Made by a program: the position numbers and the translations under genes
Part shown: piece after piece, positions 9,854 through 19,457 of the stretch
Layout of the letters: every line of letters begins with the position of its first letter
Numbering within the stretch: position 1 is the first letter of the stretch
Assembly (NCBI RefSeq): GCF_016863495.1
Contig: NZ_BOOZ01000011.1
Coordinates: 1-64,000 of the forward strand
Length of the DNA: 64,000 bases
Source of the DNA: Micromonospora andamanensis
GTDB lineage: Bacteria > Actinomycetota > Actinomycetes > Mycobacteriales > Micromonosporaceae
Reading direction: 5' to 3'
Notes under the pieces: model-generated
The model's database searches: none
Told to the model about the DNA's origin: nothing
What the model saw: the letters and a program-made list of their open reading frames with translations, nothing else

Positions 9854-9968
9854 GATCATGAAGTTGTAGCCGCGACTGGGTGACAAACAACTTCATGATC
9901 GGCGGGAGTTGGGGTGGGGGTTATTGGGGGGGAGGGGTGGGAGGCGGGGTGGGTATCATGGGTGGGCG
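9854..9968. repeat. 14-bp palindrome plus G-rich tract (copy 1)
   Basis: Perfect inverted repeat: GATCATGAAGTTGT at 9854-9867 and its complement at 9887-9900, with a 19-nt loop. It is followed at 9901-9968 by a tract almost free of C, with runs of 3-7 G that could form G-quadruplexes. It lies between the divergent CMD gene and the ileS leader, so it is not a terminator for either. A related element is at 42438-42533. Confidence 0.7.
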
Positions 9969-10190
9969 ATGATCCGGCCATCACCGGGGAGCTTCCGGAA
10001 GAACGGCCGGGTGACCGGCTCAGTAGAACCGGACGGGGCGGCCCGTCACAGCCGGCAACGAGCGGGCGGTTGATCCTGACCGTCAAGCGGGGTGGTACCG
10101 CGGGCCCCGGGACGCCTGTCACGGCGTACCGGTAAAGGGCTTCGTCCTCGCAGACCCACGACAGTGAGCGTCAGCGAGGAGCGACAGGCG
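9955..10190 (+). promoter_or_regulatory. ileS T-box riboswitch (short stem I, translational type)
   Basis: The core T-box sequence AAGCGGGGTGGTACCGCGG is at 10085-10103; its TGG would pair with the CCA end of uncharged tRNA. About 110 nt upstream, ATC at 9972-9974 (an isoleucine codon) sits in the expected specifier position, followed by CACCGGGGAGC and GGAAGAACGG segments as in actinobacterial ileS leaders with very short stem I. Near the gene, GTCCTCGC (10144-10151) can pair with GCGAGGA (10174-10180) just before the ATG, so the switch probably exposes the ribosome binding site instead of controlling termination. Stem boundaries are approximate. Confidence 0.88.
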
Positions 10191-13100
10191 ATGGTCTATC
10201 CGTTGCATGACCCGACCGCCGGCGGCGTACCGGCGAGCCCGGACCTGCCCGCGGTCGAGCGCGGGGTGCTGGAGCACTGGACGGCCGACAGGACCTTCGA
10301 GGCGTCCGTGGACGCCCGCGCGGCCGGCGACCAGGGGAAGAACGAGTACGTCTTCTACGACGGCCCGCCGTTCGCCAACGGCCTGCCCCACTACGGGCAC
10401 CTGTTCACCGGATACGTCAAGGACGTGGTGCCGCGCTACCAGACCATGCGTGGTCGGCGGGTGGAGCGGCGCTTCGGCTGGGACTGCCACGGCCTGCCCG
10501 CCGAGGTGGTCGCCGAGAAGCAGCTCGGCATCACCAGCAAGGCGGAGATCCTCGACCTGGGGGTGGCCCGGTTCAACGAGGCGTGCCGTGCCTCGGTGCT
10601 GGAGTTCACCCAGGACTGGGAACGCTACGTCACCCGGCAGGCGCGCTGGGTCGACTTCGCCAACGACTACAAGACCCTCGACCTGGACTACATGGAAAGC
10701 GTCATGTGGGCCTTCAAGACCCTGCACGACAAGGGTCTGGTCTACGAGGGCTTCCGGGTGCTGGCGTACTGCTGGCGGTGCGAGACGCCGCTGTCGAACA
10801 CCGAGACGCGGATGGACGACGTCTACCGCGACCGGCACGACCCGACGTTGACCGTGTGGTTCGAGCTGACGCCGGACGAGTCCGCGTCGGAGCTGGTCCG
10901 AGGGCCGGTGCGGCTGGGTGTCTGGACCACCACGCCGTGGACCCTGCCGTCGAACCTGGCGCTCGCCGTCGGCCCGGACATCGAGTACGCGGTGCTGGAA
11001 CGCGACGGCGACCGCCACCTCGTCGGTGCCGCCCGGCTCGGGGCGTACGCCAAGGAACTCGAGGGGTACCAGCAGGTCGGCACGGTGCGGGGCGCGGACC
11101 TGGTGGGGCGGCGGTACACGCCGCTCTTCGACTTCCTGGTCGAGCAGGCCGGGCCGAACGCCTACCAGGTGCTCGGTGCGGAGTTCGTGACCACCGAGGA
11201 CGGCACCGGGATCGTGCACCTGGCGCCCGCCTTCGGTGAGGACGACCAGAACGTCTGCAACGCGGCCGGTATCCCGACGATCGTCACGGTCGACGACCAC
11301 ACCCGGTTTACCGCGCTGGTGCCGCCCTTCGAGGGCGAGCAGGTCTTCGACGTCAACAAGCCGGTGATCCGTCAGCTCAAGGAGCGGGGGGTGGTGCTCA
11401 AGCAGGACACCTACACCCACTCGTACCCGCACTGCTGGCGCTGCGACACCCCGCTTGTCTACAAGGCGGTGTCGTCGTGGTTCGTCGCGGTGACGACGTT
11501 CAAGGACCGGATGGTCGAGCTGAACCAGCAGATCAACTGGACGCCGGGCCACATCAAGGACGGCTCGTTCGGCAAGTGGCTGGCCAACGCCCGGGACTGG
11601 TCGATCAGCCGCAACCGGTTCTGGGGTTCGCCGATCCCGGTGTGGAAGTCCGACGACCCCAACTACCCGAGGGTCGACGTGTACGGGTCGCTGGCGGAGA
11701 TCGAACGCGACTTCGGCGTACGCCTGACCGACCTGCACCGGCCGGCGGTGGACGAGCTGGTCCGGCCCAACCCGGACGATCCGACCGGCAGGTCGATGAT
11801 GCGTCGGGTGTCCGAGGTGCTGGACTGCTGGTTCGAGTCCGGCTCGATGCCGTTCGCCCAGGTGCACTACCCGTTCGAGAACGCCGACTGGTTCGAGCAC
11901 CACTACCCGGGTGACTTCATCGTCGAGTACATCGGCCAGACCCGGGGCTGGTTCTACACCATGCACGTGCTGGCCACCGCGCTGTTCGACAGGCCGGCGT
12001 TCCGCAACTGCCTCAGCCACGGCATCCTGCTCGGCTCCGACGGGCGCAAGATGTCCAAGAGCCTGCGCAACTATCCGGACGTCTACCACGTCTTCGACTC
12101 GTACGGTTCGGACGCGATGCGGTGGATGCTGATGTCGTCGCCGGTGCTGCGGGGCGGGGACATGCCGGTCACCGAGTCGAGCGTGCGCGACGCCGTCCGG
12201 CAGGTGCTGCTGCCGCTGTGGAACGTCTGGTACTTCTTCTCGCTCTACGCCAACGCCGACGGGCACACCGCACGGCGGCGGGTGGACAGCACGCACCTGC
12301 TCGACAGGTACGTGCTGGCGAAGACGAACGAGCTGGTGTCGACGGTCGGCGCGCAGATGGACGCGTACGACATCTCGGGTGCCTGCGCCACCGTCCGGTC
12401 CTACCTGGACGCGTTGACCAACTGGTACGTGCGTCGTTCCCGGGATCGTTTCTGGACCGGCGACGCGGACGCGTTCGACACGCTGTGGACCGTGCTGGAG
12501 ACGCTCTGTCGGGTGGTGGCGCCGCTGGCGCCGCTGACCGCGGAGGAGATCTGGCGTGGGCTGACCGGTGAGCGGTCGGTGCACCTGACCGACTGGCCGC
12601 AGGCCGAGGAGTTCCCGGCCGACCACGAGCTGGTGGCCGCGATGGACGCGGTGCGTGCGGTGGCCTCCGCGACGCTGTCGCTGCGTAAGGCCAAGGGGCT
12701 GCGGGTGCGGCTGCCGCTGGCGAAGCTGACCGTGGCCAGCCCGGCGGCCGGGCAGTTGCGGCCCTTCGCCGACCTGGTTGCCGACGAGGTGAACGTCAAG
12801 GAGGTCGTCTTCACCGACCAGGTGTCGGCGTACTGCCAGCAGGTGTTGACAGTGGTGCCGCGGGCGCTCGGCCCCCGGGTCGGCAAGCAGGTGCAGCAGG
12901 TGATCAAGGCGGTCAAGTCGGGGGAGTGGGAGCTTGTCGACGGCGCTCCGGTGGCCGCCGGAGTCACCCTCGCCGAGGGCGAGTTCGAGCTGCGCCTGGT
13001 CGCCGCCGACGCCGAGCACTCGGCTCCGCTGCCCGGTGGCGAGGGGGTGGTGGTGCTGGACACCGAGGTCACCGCCGAACTCGCCGCGGAGGGGTTGGCC

Positions 13101-13337
13101 CGGGACTTCGTCCGGGTGGTGCAGCAGGCGCGCCGGGACGCCGACCTCGACGTGTCCGACCGGATCGTGGTGACGGCGTCGGGCTCCGACGAGGTCCGGG
13201 CGGCGGTGGCCGGGTACCGCGACTTCGTGGCCCGGGAGGTGCTTGCCGACAGCGTCGACTTCGCCGAGGGGATCGACGGCTTCGCCGGTGAGGTCGGCGA
13301 GGGTATCCCCGTCACCGTGGTCGTTCGTCGCGTCTGA
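10191..13337 (+). CDS. ileS: isoleucyl-tRNA synthetase
   Basis: Charges tRNA-Ile (class Ia, 1048 aa). The HIGH-type signature is [13 protein letters not shown] (HYGH at 67-70), the editing domain lies in the middle, and KMSKS is at 620-624 in [12 protein letters not shown]. The tryptophan-rich WDCHGLPAE segment and a C-terminal DUF5915-like tail of about 250 aa fit the long actinobacterial/eukaryotic-like IleRS type. ATG 10191 was chosen because it follows GCGAGGAGCGAC, the site masked in the T-box leader. Expression should rise when isoleucine-charged tRNA falls. Confidence 0.97.
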   Translation: MVYPLHDPTAGGVPASPDLPAVERGVLEHWTADRTFEASVDARAAGDQGKNEYVFYDGPPFANGLPHYGHLFTGYVKDVVPRYQTMRGRRVERRFGWDCHGLPAEVVAEKQLGITSKAEILDLGVARFNEACRASVLEFTQDWERYVTRQARWVDFANDYKTLDLDYMESVMWAFKTLHDKGLVYEGFRVLAYCWRCETPLSNTETRMDDVYRDRHDPTLTVWFELTPDESASELVRGPVRLGVWTTTPWTLPSNLALAVGPDIEYAVLERDGDRHLVGAARLGAYAKELEGYQQVGTVRGADLVGRRYTPLFDFLVEQAGPNAYQVLGAEFVTTEDGTGIVHLAPAFGEDDQNVCNAAGIPTIVTVDDHTRFTALVPPFEGEQVFDVNKPVIRQLKERGVVLKQDTYTHSYPHCWRCDTPLVYKAVSSWFVAVTTFKDRMVELNQQINWTPGHIKDGSFGKWLANARDWSISRNRFWGSPIPVWKSDDPNYPRVDVYGSLAEIERDFGVRLTDLHRPAVDELVRPNPDDPTGRSMMRRVSEVLDCWFESGSMPFAQVHYPFENADWFEHHYPGDFIVEYIGQTRGWFYTMHVLATALFDRPAFRNCLSHGILLGSDGRKMSKSLRNYPDVYHVFDSYGSDAMRWMLMSSPVLRGGDMPVTESSVRDAVRQVLLPLWNVWYFFSLYANADGHTARRRVDSTHLLDRYVLAKTNELVSTVGAQMDAYDISGACATVRSYLDALTNWYVRRSRDRFWTGDADAFDTLWTVLETLCRVVAPLAPLTAEEIWRGLTGERSVHLTDWPQAEEFPADHELVAAMDAVRAVASATLSLRKAKGLRVRLPLAKLTVASPAAGQLRPFADLVADEVNVKEVVFTDQVSAYCQQVLTVVPRALGPRVGKQVQQVIKAVKSGEWELVDGAPVAAGVTLAEGEFELRLVAADAEHSAPLPGGEGVVVLDTEVTAELAAEGLARDFVRVVQQARRDADLDVSDRIVVTASGSDEVRAAVAGYRDFVAREVLADSVDFAEGIDGFAGEVGEGIPVTVVVRRV

Positions 13338-13488
13338 GTTGCCCGGAGGGGCCCTTTCCGAGCGGAGGGGCCCCCTTCCCGGTAACCCGTACCCAGCGAG
13401 CGGACCAGCCCGACCTCACGCATGCTGTGGTGGGGCGGTCCGCTACGGTGACACCGCCTCTTACCTCACTCGATCCGCCGGAGGACCA

Positions 13489-14187
13489 GTGCCGCTGCTC
13501 TACACCATCGGCAAGCTCACCGTGGGGCCCGCGATGCGGCTGGCGTTCCGTCCGACAGTGGAGGGGCTGGAGCACATCCCGGACCGGGGCGGAGCGATCT
13601 TCGCCGGTAACCACCTGTCGGTGGCCGACGAACTGTTCCTCGGCACCGTGGTGCCCCGGCACCTGGCGTTCTGGGCCAAGTCCGAGTACTTCACGGGCAC
13701 CGGCGTCAAGGGGCGCTTCTCCAAGTTCGTGCTCACCGGTCTCGGCGCGATCCCGGTGGAGCGGGCCGGTGGCCGCGCCGCGCTTGCCGCGTTCGACGCC
13801 GCGATCCCGGCACTCAAGGGCGGTGACCTGGTGGTCGTCTATCCGGAGGGCACCCGCTCGCCGGACGGGCGGCTGTACCGGGGGCGCACCGGGGCGGTCC
13901 GGCTGGCCATCGCGGCAGGCGTTCCGATCATCCCGGTGGGCATGATCGGCACCGAGAAGGTGCAGCCGATCGGTGCGCGGGTGCCGCGCCCCTTCACCGG
14001 AAAGATCACCGTCAAGTTCGGCAAGCCGCTTGATTACACCGGCCGGCCGGACGACCGGCTGTCGCTGCGGCAGATGACCGACGAGATGATGGGTGAGATC
14101 CAGAAGCTCACCGGCCAGGAGTACGTGCCGCGCTACGCCCCACCGCGGGCCCATCCGCCGGTCACCGGAGAGACCGACGCCGGCTGA
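13489..14187 (+). CDS. 1-acyl-sn-glycerol-3-phosphate acyltransferase
   Basis: PlsC-family membrane-associated acyltransferase of phospholipid synthesis, 232 aa. Motif I is NHLSVADE (HX4D), motif II region GAIPVERAGG, motif III YPEGTRSPDG and motif IV around IPVGMIG. The GTG start at 13489 (VPLLYTIGKL) has GGAGGA 5-6 nt upstream. Between ileS and this gene (13338-13488) is a GC-rich stretch containing two copies of GGAGGGGCCC with no clear terminator. The lipid substrate is inferred from the family. Confidence 0.88.
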   Translation: MPLLYTIGKLTVGPAMRLAFRPTVEGLEHIPDRGGAIFAGNHLSVADELFLGTVVPRHLAFWAKSEYFTGTGVKGRFSKFVLTGLGAIPVERAGGRAALAAFDAAIPALKGGDLVVVYPEGTRSPDGRLYRGRTGAVRLAIAAGVPIIPVGMIGTEKVQPIGARVPRPFTGKITVKFGKPLDYTGRPDDRLSLRQMTDEMMGEIQKLTGQEYVPRYAPPRAHPPVTGETDAG

Positions 14188-14197
14188 GCCGACGGTG

Positions 14198-14234
14198 GCC
14201 GGGCCGCGTCATGTCTGTTGACGGGCGGCCCGGC
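14198..14234. terminator. convergent hairpin
   Basis: GCCGGGCCGC at 14198-14207 pairs with GCGGCCCGGC at 14225-14234 (10 bp, 17-nt loop) between the convergent plsC-type gene and the proline-rich protein gene. No T-run. Confidence 0.5.
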
Positions 14235-14242
14235 GGCCCCGA

Positions 14243-15643
14243 TCAACCCTCGGTGGTGACGATCTGGTCCCGTAGGGTGCCCAGCAACCGGGAGCTGTCG
14301 TCCACGGAGAGCCCGGTGAAGACACCTGTGGTGATGCTGCCGTGGTCGACTGAGGTGCACACCACCGCGCCGACACCGTCGGTACGACCCACGGCGCAAC
14401 GCTCGTGGCGACCCCGGACACCGGTCTCCATCACCTGCGCGTCGCCGAGTGCGTACTGGTCTTTGAGGCGCTCGATCTCGGCGTCGGCGTCCGCCGACGG
14501 GGTGAACCGGAAGCCGGTGCCGCCGAAGACGGTCACCCGCTTGCCGTTGCTCGTGTGGTAGATCCCGGCGAAGGTGCCGTCGGCCAGCCAGTGCGCCTCG
14601 CGCATCTGGGTCTCCAACTGCCGGGCGTCGCGGGTGCTCCGAGGGTCCTCGCGCAGCCTGAGGTCGGCCACCTGCTGGGGCACCGTGGCGTTCGCCGGGT
14701 ACTGGCTGGCCATCGGGACGCCGTAGTAGGCGGGGCAGCCACAGCAGCAGGCCAGGGTCAGCAGCAGCAACCACGGCCAACGGCGACGCTTGCGGGGCGG
14801 CTTCGGGAGGTGGCCCTGGGCTGGCGGCCAACCCGGTGCGGGCGCGGCCGGTCCGGCCTTGGCCTTCTTCCTGCCCCGCCGACCACGCGGCGGCGGTGAC
14901 GCCGGTGGGCCGGCCGGAAGGGGTGGGTAGGGCCCTGGCTGTTGTGGCTGCTGCTGCGGCCCGACCCCGGGTGGGAGCTGGTGCTGCGGCGCGGGCGGGG
15001 GCTGGTGTCGCGGCGCGGGCGGGGGCTGCGGAACCGGCGAGACCGGTGCCGGGGGGCCGGAGTACGGCCGGGTCGGTGGTGGGCTCGGGTAGGACAGCGT
15101 CGGCGGCAGGGCGGGAAAATCGGTCGAGGGAAGATCCCAGCCGCTCGTGTCGACGCCGGCCCACGGATCGACAGGCGTCTGGTGCTCCGGCTGCGGCACC
15201 GGCGACACCGGGGGTGCCGGCGGCGGGGTGGGTTCGGCCGACTCGCCCCAGCCACGTCGGCGCGGTGCTGCCGGCGGTACCGGTGCCGAGCCGCTCCAGC
15301 GCGGGGTGACCGCCTCCGGCGCGGCCTCGGACAGCACGCGGGTGCCCTGCGGGCCGACAGGCGGTTCCGGCGGGACGGAGGGCTGCCCGTCGTCCGGGTC
15401 GGCGTCGGCGGGCCTGTCGACCCGGGTGGGTGTCGCCACGTCGGCGGGCGAACCCGCCTCGGTGGGTGCCACGTCGGCAGGCTGGGTGTCGGCCTGCTTG
15501 GTCTCGTCCGAGCTGGCCGACTGGTCGTCGACGGCTGCGGGGTCGGTGGGCAGTTCGTGGGTGACCGCCGGCTCCCCGTCCCGGTGTTCATCAGGACGGC
15601 TCCCGTCGACCGGCCGGTCGGCTCCCGGCTGCGGCTCCGGCAT
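14243..15643 (-). CDS. proline-rich single-pass membrane protein with unknown extracellular domain
   Basis: 466 aa. Residues 1-290 are Pro/Ala/Asp/Gln-rich and probably disordered in the cytoplasm. A basic KPPRKRRRWP stop leads into one membrane helix with an odd cysteine cluster (LLLLTLACCCGCP). The 150-residue extracellular domain carries FGGT, a cysteine pair (RCAVG and VVCTSVDHGS) and LSVDDSSRLL. The same marks occur in order in the frameshifted gene at 1123-1807, so this is the intact paralogue; the cysteines may form a disulfide. ATG 15643 has GAGGAG about 10 nt upstream. I do not recognise a named family. Monocistronic. Confidence 0.75.
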   Translation of the reverse strand: MPEPQPGADRPVDGSRPDEHRDGEPAVTHELPTDPAAVDDQSASSDETKQADTQPADVAPTEAGSPADVATPTRVDRPADADPDDGQPSVPPEPPVGPQGTRVLSEAAPEAVTPRWSGSAPVPPAAPRRRGWGESAEPTPPPAPPVSPVPQPEHQTPVDPWAGVDTSGWDLPSTDFPALPPTLSYPSPPPTRPYSGPPAPVSPVPQPPPAPRHQPPPAPQHQLPPGVGPQQQPQQPGPYPPLPAGPPASPPPRGRRGRKKAKAGPAAPAPGWPPAQGHLPKPPRKRRRWPWLLLLTLACCCGCPAYYGVPMASQYPANATVPQQVADLRLREDPRSTRDARQLETQMREAHWLADGTFAGIYHTSNGKRVTVFGGTGFRFTPSADADAEIERLKDQYALGDAQVMETGVRGRHERCAVGRTDGVGAVVCTSVDHGSITTGVFTGLSVDDSSRLLGTLRDQIVTTEG

Positions 15644-15779
15644 CGCGGCAATCTCCTCTCGCGCCGGTCCGAGGTTAGTACCGGTGTGCCACCGGCACCG
15701 ACCCGGGATGAGGGGAGCGCCGAGGCAAGCTGGTCCGCTGACGCGCGTCGTTCACCGGCGGTGGCCGGATGGGCACCCT

Positions 15780-15785
15780 TAGTCT
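15780..15785 (+). promoter_or_regulatory. -10 hexamer of TMEM175-like pseudogene
   Basis: TAGTCT, then 6 nt, then ATG 15792: leaderless arrangement retained although the gene behind it is broken. Confidence 0.4.
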
Positions 15786-15791
15786 CGGCCT

Positions 15792-16464
15792 ATGTCCGAG
15801 CCAGAGACGGCGTCAGGTATGCCGCCGATCAGTGAGACCGGCCGGATGACCGGATTCAGCGACGGGGTCTTCGCCATCGTGATCACCCTGTTGGTGATCG
15901 AACTCCAGGTTCCCGACCATGCGCCGGGAGAACTGCTCCACGCCCTGATCGAGCAGGCTCCGGCGTACCTCGCCTTCCTGCTCTCCTTCGGTTACGTCGG
16001 CGTGCTCTGGCTCAATCACCGCACTCTGCTACGCCTTGTCTGCGGAACCACTGTCGGCCTCAACTGGATCAATCTGTGACTGCTGCTCGGTGTGGTGATC
16101 ATCCCGTTCCCGACCTCGGTGCTCGCGGACGCCTTCGCGCATCCCGGCACCGACCCGCGACCGCCGGGTCGCCGTGGTGCTCTACGCCCTGACCGCGGCG
16201 GCGATGTCCGCACCCTGGCTCGCCTTCTTCGCCTATCTCCGTCGGCACCCGATGTTGCTCGGGGATGGGATCGACTGGGCGTTCGTGTCCCACCAGCGGA
16301 TCAGGTCGGTGGTTGGCATGGTGCTCTATCTCCTGAGTGCGGCGCTGGGCTGGCTCGTCAGTCCGCTCATCGGGCTGGTCGGCATCGGCGTCATGATCTT
16401 CTTCCATGCGGTGACCACCGAGGGCATGCGGCGTGGGCGGTCGCGGCGGCGCACGCCAGCCTGA
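15792..16464 (+). pseudogene. TMEM175/DUF1211-like membrane channel protein with stop codon and frameshift
   Basis: Opens with the family signature RMTGFSDGVFAIVITLLVIEL (first helix with the FSDGVFAI motif of bacterial TMEM175 potassium channels) and continues through FGYVGVLWLNHRTLLR. An in-frame TGA at 16077-16079 interrupts the expected LNWINL-LLLGVVIIPFPT segment. The same frame reads on to about 16150, where a frameshift moves the homology to the frame containing VVLYALTAAAMSAPWLAFF, and that frame ends at 16464. Two independent lesions make true decay more likely than a single sequencing error. Intact homologues are about 200-220 aa. Confidence 0.8.
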
Positions 16465-16510
16465 CCGGTTGCGCTCGCCCCGTCGGCGCGGCTGGCGGCG
16501 GAGCACCGCG

Positions 16511-16516
16511 TACCCT
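16511..16516 (+). promoter_or_regulatory. -10 hexamer of radical-SAM gene
   Basis: TACCCT ends 8 nt before ATG 16525; no Shine-Dalgarno sequence. Supports ATG 16525 over the overlapping TTG at 16516. Confidence 0.4.
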
Positions 16517-16524
16517 TGGGCATC

Positions 16525-18510
16525 ATGAGCGTCCCGTCCACCACTCCACGTCCCGTCGCGGCCAACTCCGTGTGGCCCCGCCTGGAGCCGCTGCTGCCCC
16601 AGGTGACCAAGCCCATCCAGTACGTCGGTGGAGAGCTGGGCGCGGTGGTCAAGGAGTGGGACACGGCGACCGTACGGTGGGCGTTGATGTACCCGGACGC
16701 GTACGAGGTGGGGCTGCCCAACCAGGGCGTGCAGATCCTCTACGAGGTGCTCAACGAGCTGCCGGACACCCTGGCCGAGCGGACGTACGCGGTCTGGCCG
16801 GACCTGGAGAAGCTGATGCGCGCTCACGGGGTGCCGCAGTTCACCGTCGACGCCCACCGCCCGGTCCGTGACTTCGACGTCTTCGGCGTGTCGTTCGCCA
16901 CCGAGCTGGGCTACACCAACCTGCTCGCCGCGATCGACCTGGCCGGCATCCCGCTGCTCGCGGCGGACCGTACCGACGCCGACCCGGTGATCGTGGCTGG
17001 CGGGCACGCGGCGTTCAACCCGGAGCCCATCGCCGACTTCGTCGACGCCGCCGTGCTCGGTGACGGCGAGGAGGCGGTCCTGGAGATCACCGGGATCGTC
17101 CGGGAGTGGAAGGCCGAGGGCTGCCCGGGCGGACGGGACGAGCTGCTGCTGCGGCTGGCGCGTACGGAGAGCGTCTACGTGCCGCGCTTCTACGACGTGG
17201 ACTACCTGCCGGACGGCCGGATCCAGCGGGTCGTGCCGAACCGGGCGGACGTGCCGTTCCGGGTGCACAAGCGCACGACCATGGACCTGGACGCCTGGCC
17301 GTACCCGAAGAAGCCGCTCGTGCCGCTGGCCGAGACGGTGCACGAGCGGTACGCGGTGGAGATCTTCCGGGGCTGTACGCGCGGTTGTCGGTTCTGCCAG
17401 GCCGGCATGATCACCCGGCCGGTCCGTGAGCGTTCCATCACCACAGTGGGACAGATGGTGCAGCAGGGGCTGGAGTTCTCCGGCTTCCACGAGGTGGGGC
17501 TGTTGTCGCTGTCGTCGGCGGACCACTCCGAGATCGGTGACATGTGCTCCGGCCTGGCCGAGCAGTACCAGGGTACGAACGTCTCGCTCTCGTTGCCGTC
17601 CACCCGGGTCGACGCCTTCAACATCGACCTGGCCCAGGAGTTGTCCCGCAACGGCCGCCGGACCGGTCTGACCTTCGCCCCGGAGGGCGGGTCGGAGCGG
17701 ATCCGCAAGGTGATCAACAAGATGGTCTCCAAGGACGACCTGATCCGTACCGTGGTCACCGCGTACACGAACGGTTGGCGGCAGGTGAAGCTCTACTTCA
17801 TGTGTGGCCTGCCGACCGAGACCGACGCGGACGTGCTGGAGATCGCCGAGATGGCGCACGAGGTCATCCGGGCCGGTCGGGCCGCCACCGGTTCCAAGGA
17901 CATCCGGTGCACCGTCTCGATCGGCGGTTTCGTGCCCAAGCCGCACACCCCGTTCCAGTGGGCGGCGATGGAACGGCCGGAGGTCATCGACCACCGCCTC
18001 AAGCTGCTCAAGCAGGCCATCAACGCCGACCGGTCGCTGGGCCGGGCGATCGGTTACCGCTACCACGACGGTGAGCCCTCGCTGATCGAGGGCCTGTTGT
18101 CCCGCGGTGACCGTCGGGTCGGCGCGGTGATCCGGCGGGTCTGGGAGAACGGCGGGCGGTTCGACGGCTGGAGCGAGCACTTCTCGTACCAGCGCTGGGT
18201 GGACGCGGCCGCCGAGGTGCTGCCCGCTTTCGGGGTCGACCTGGACTGGTACACCACCCGGGAGCGCGACGAGCTGGAGGTCCTGCCCTGGGACCACCTG
18301 GACTCGGGCCTGGACAAGGACTGGCTCTGGCAGGACTGGCAGGACGCGCTCAGCGAGTATGAGCAGGACGACTGCCGGTGGACGCCCTGCTTCGACTGTG
18401 GCGTCTGCCCGGCGATGGACACCGAGATCCAGATCGGCCCGACCGGTCGGAAGCTGCTCCCGTTGACTCCGGTCAACGGTCTGAAGCTGTCCACCGGCGC
18501 CCAGCAGTAA
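16525..18510 (+). CDS. TIGR03960-family B12-binding-domain/radical-SAM protein
   Basis: 661 aa. An N-terminal cobalamin-binding-like region (PDAYEVGLPNQGVQILYEVLN) is followed by a radical-SAM core with the iron-sulfur cysteines Cys284-X3-Cys288-X2-Cys291 (GCTRGCRFC). The C-terminus holds further cysteines in CFDCGVCP. The family is almost always next to a DUF2344 gene, as here, and near RNase E/G and L21/L27 genes; a role in RNA or ribosome modification is often supposed but I know of no proven reaction. The stop is 41 bp before the next gene's proposed start. Confidence 0.88.
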   Translation: MSVPSTTPRPVAANSVWPRLEPLLPQVTKPIQYVGGELGAVVKEWDTATVRWALMYPDAYEVGLPNQGVQILYEVLNELPDTLAERTYAVWPDLEKLMRAHGVPQFTVDAHRPVRDFDVFGVSFATELGYTNLLAAIDLAGIPLLAADRTDADPVIVAGGHAAFNPEPIADFVDAAVLGDGEEAVLEITGIVREWKAEGCPGGRDELLLRLARTESVYVPRFYDVDYLPDGRIQRVVPNRADVPFRVHKRTTMDLDAWPYPKKPLVPLAETVHERYAVEIFRGCTRGCRFCQAGMITRPVRERSITTVGQMVQQGLEFSGFHEVGLLSLSSADHSEIGDMCSGLAEQYQGTNVSLSLPSTRVDAFNIDLAQELSRNGRRTGLTFAPEGGSERIRKVINKMVSKDDLIRTVVTAYTNGWRQVKLYFMCGLPTETDADVLEIAEMAHEVIRAGRAATGSKDIRCTVSIGGFVPKPHTPFQWAAMERPEVIDHRLKLLKQAINADRSLGRAIGYRYHDGEPSLIEGLLSRGDRRVGAVIRRVWENGGRFDGWSEHFSYQRWVDAAAEVLPAFGVDLDWYTTRERDELEVLPWDHLDSGLDKDWLWQDWQDALSEYEQDDCRWTPCFDCGVCPAMDTEIQIGPTGRKLLPLTPVNGLKLSTGAQQ

Positions 18511-18551
18511 CCCGGCGCCACCGGCGGGGCCCGACACCGAGGAGCACGACG

Positions 18552-19328
18552 ATCAGTAGGAAACCACAGCCCGAGGGCGGCCAGGCACCCGTCGTCCAGC
18601 GCGTCCGGATCCGGTACGCCAAGCGGGGACCGCTGCGGTTCACCTCGCACCGGGATTTCGCCCGGGCCTTCGAACGGGCGCTGCGCCGGGCCGGCGTACC
18701 GGTGGCCTTCTCCCAGGGCTTCACCCCGCACCCGAAGATCTCGTACGCCAGCGCGGCGCCTACCGGGGTGGCGAGCGAGGCGGAGTATCTGGAGATCGGC
18801 CTGCGTGAGCCGGTCGATCCGGAGCAGTTGCGGTTGGCGCTGGACGCGGCGCTGTCACCCGGACTCGACGTGCTCGACGCCGTGGTGGCCAGCGGTGCGA
18901 GCCTGCCCGACCGGATCGAGGCGTCCCGCTGGCGGATCGAGCTGCCGCAGGTGGATCCCGACGTGCTGGCCAAGGCGGTGGCCGTCTTCAGCGCCGCCGA
19001 GGAGGTGCTTGTCGAACGGATGACCAAGCAGGGGCGGCGCACCTTCGACGCGCGTGCCGCGGTTATCGGCATCGATGTGATCGCCGCACCGACGACGCCT
19101 TCCGAGGACCCGGACGTACCGTGTGCGATACTCGAACTGGTCGTGCGGCAGGTCACTCCGTCCGTACGGCCCGATGACGTCCTTTCCGGCTTCCGCGTGG
19201 TGGCCGGCCTGGAGCCGCCGGTGGCCCCGAAGGTGATCCGGCTGGCTCAGGGCACGCTGACCGCGCAGGGTGCGATCGTGGATCCGCTGGATGCGGACCG
19301 CGACGGGGCAACCATCGGCGGGCGCTGA
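18552..19328 (+). CDS. TIGR03936/DUF2344 radical-SAM-associated protein, apparent AUC start
   Basis: 258 aa from the proposed start. The conserved core begins RVRIRYAKRGPLRFTSHRDF and includes FSQGFTPHPKISYASAAPTG. Between the stop of the upstream gene at 18510 and this core the reading frame contains no ATG, GTG or TTG. The only start-like codon is ATC at 18552, with GAGGAG 7 nt upstream, ideal spacing. Either translation begins at this AUC or a base is wrong here (ATC for ATG). It forms an operon with the radical-SAM gene and is thought to act with it. The first GTG inside the gene would remove the conserved N-terminus. Confidence 0.85.
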   Translation: MSRKPQPEGGQAPVVQRVRIRYAKRGPLRFTSHRDFARAFERALRRAGVPVAFSQGFTPHPKISYASAAPTGVASEAEYLEIGLREPVDPEQLRLALDAALSPGLDVLDAVVASGASLPDRIEASRWRIELPQVDPDVLAKAVAVFSAAEEVLVERMTKQGRRTFDARAAVIGIDVIAAPTTPSEDPDVPCAILELVVRQVTPSVRPDDVLSGFRVVAGLEPPVAPKVIRLAQGTLTAQGAIVDPLDADRDGATIGGR

Positions 19329-19457
19329 CCGACGGTCGGCGTCCAGGCAGGCAGACTTCGCCGGCGCGCACTCCGTGCGCCCGGGGAAACACCTTTGCGG
19401 CAACCCTGCGTGGCAGCGCTCACCCGCGCCCGGGGAAGCCAGAACTGGAGAACGTCC

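Noticed and set aside
10119..13019. Minus-strand open frame of 966 codons across ileS
   Set aside because: Antisense shadow of ileS; the protein is rich in Arg, Val, His and shows no motif.
13338..13400. GGAGGGGCCC repeats after ileS as terminator
   Set aside because: The arms are short and self-complementary and the repeat is direct, so no stable single hairpin is clear.
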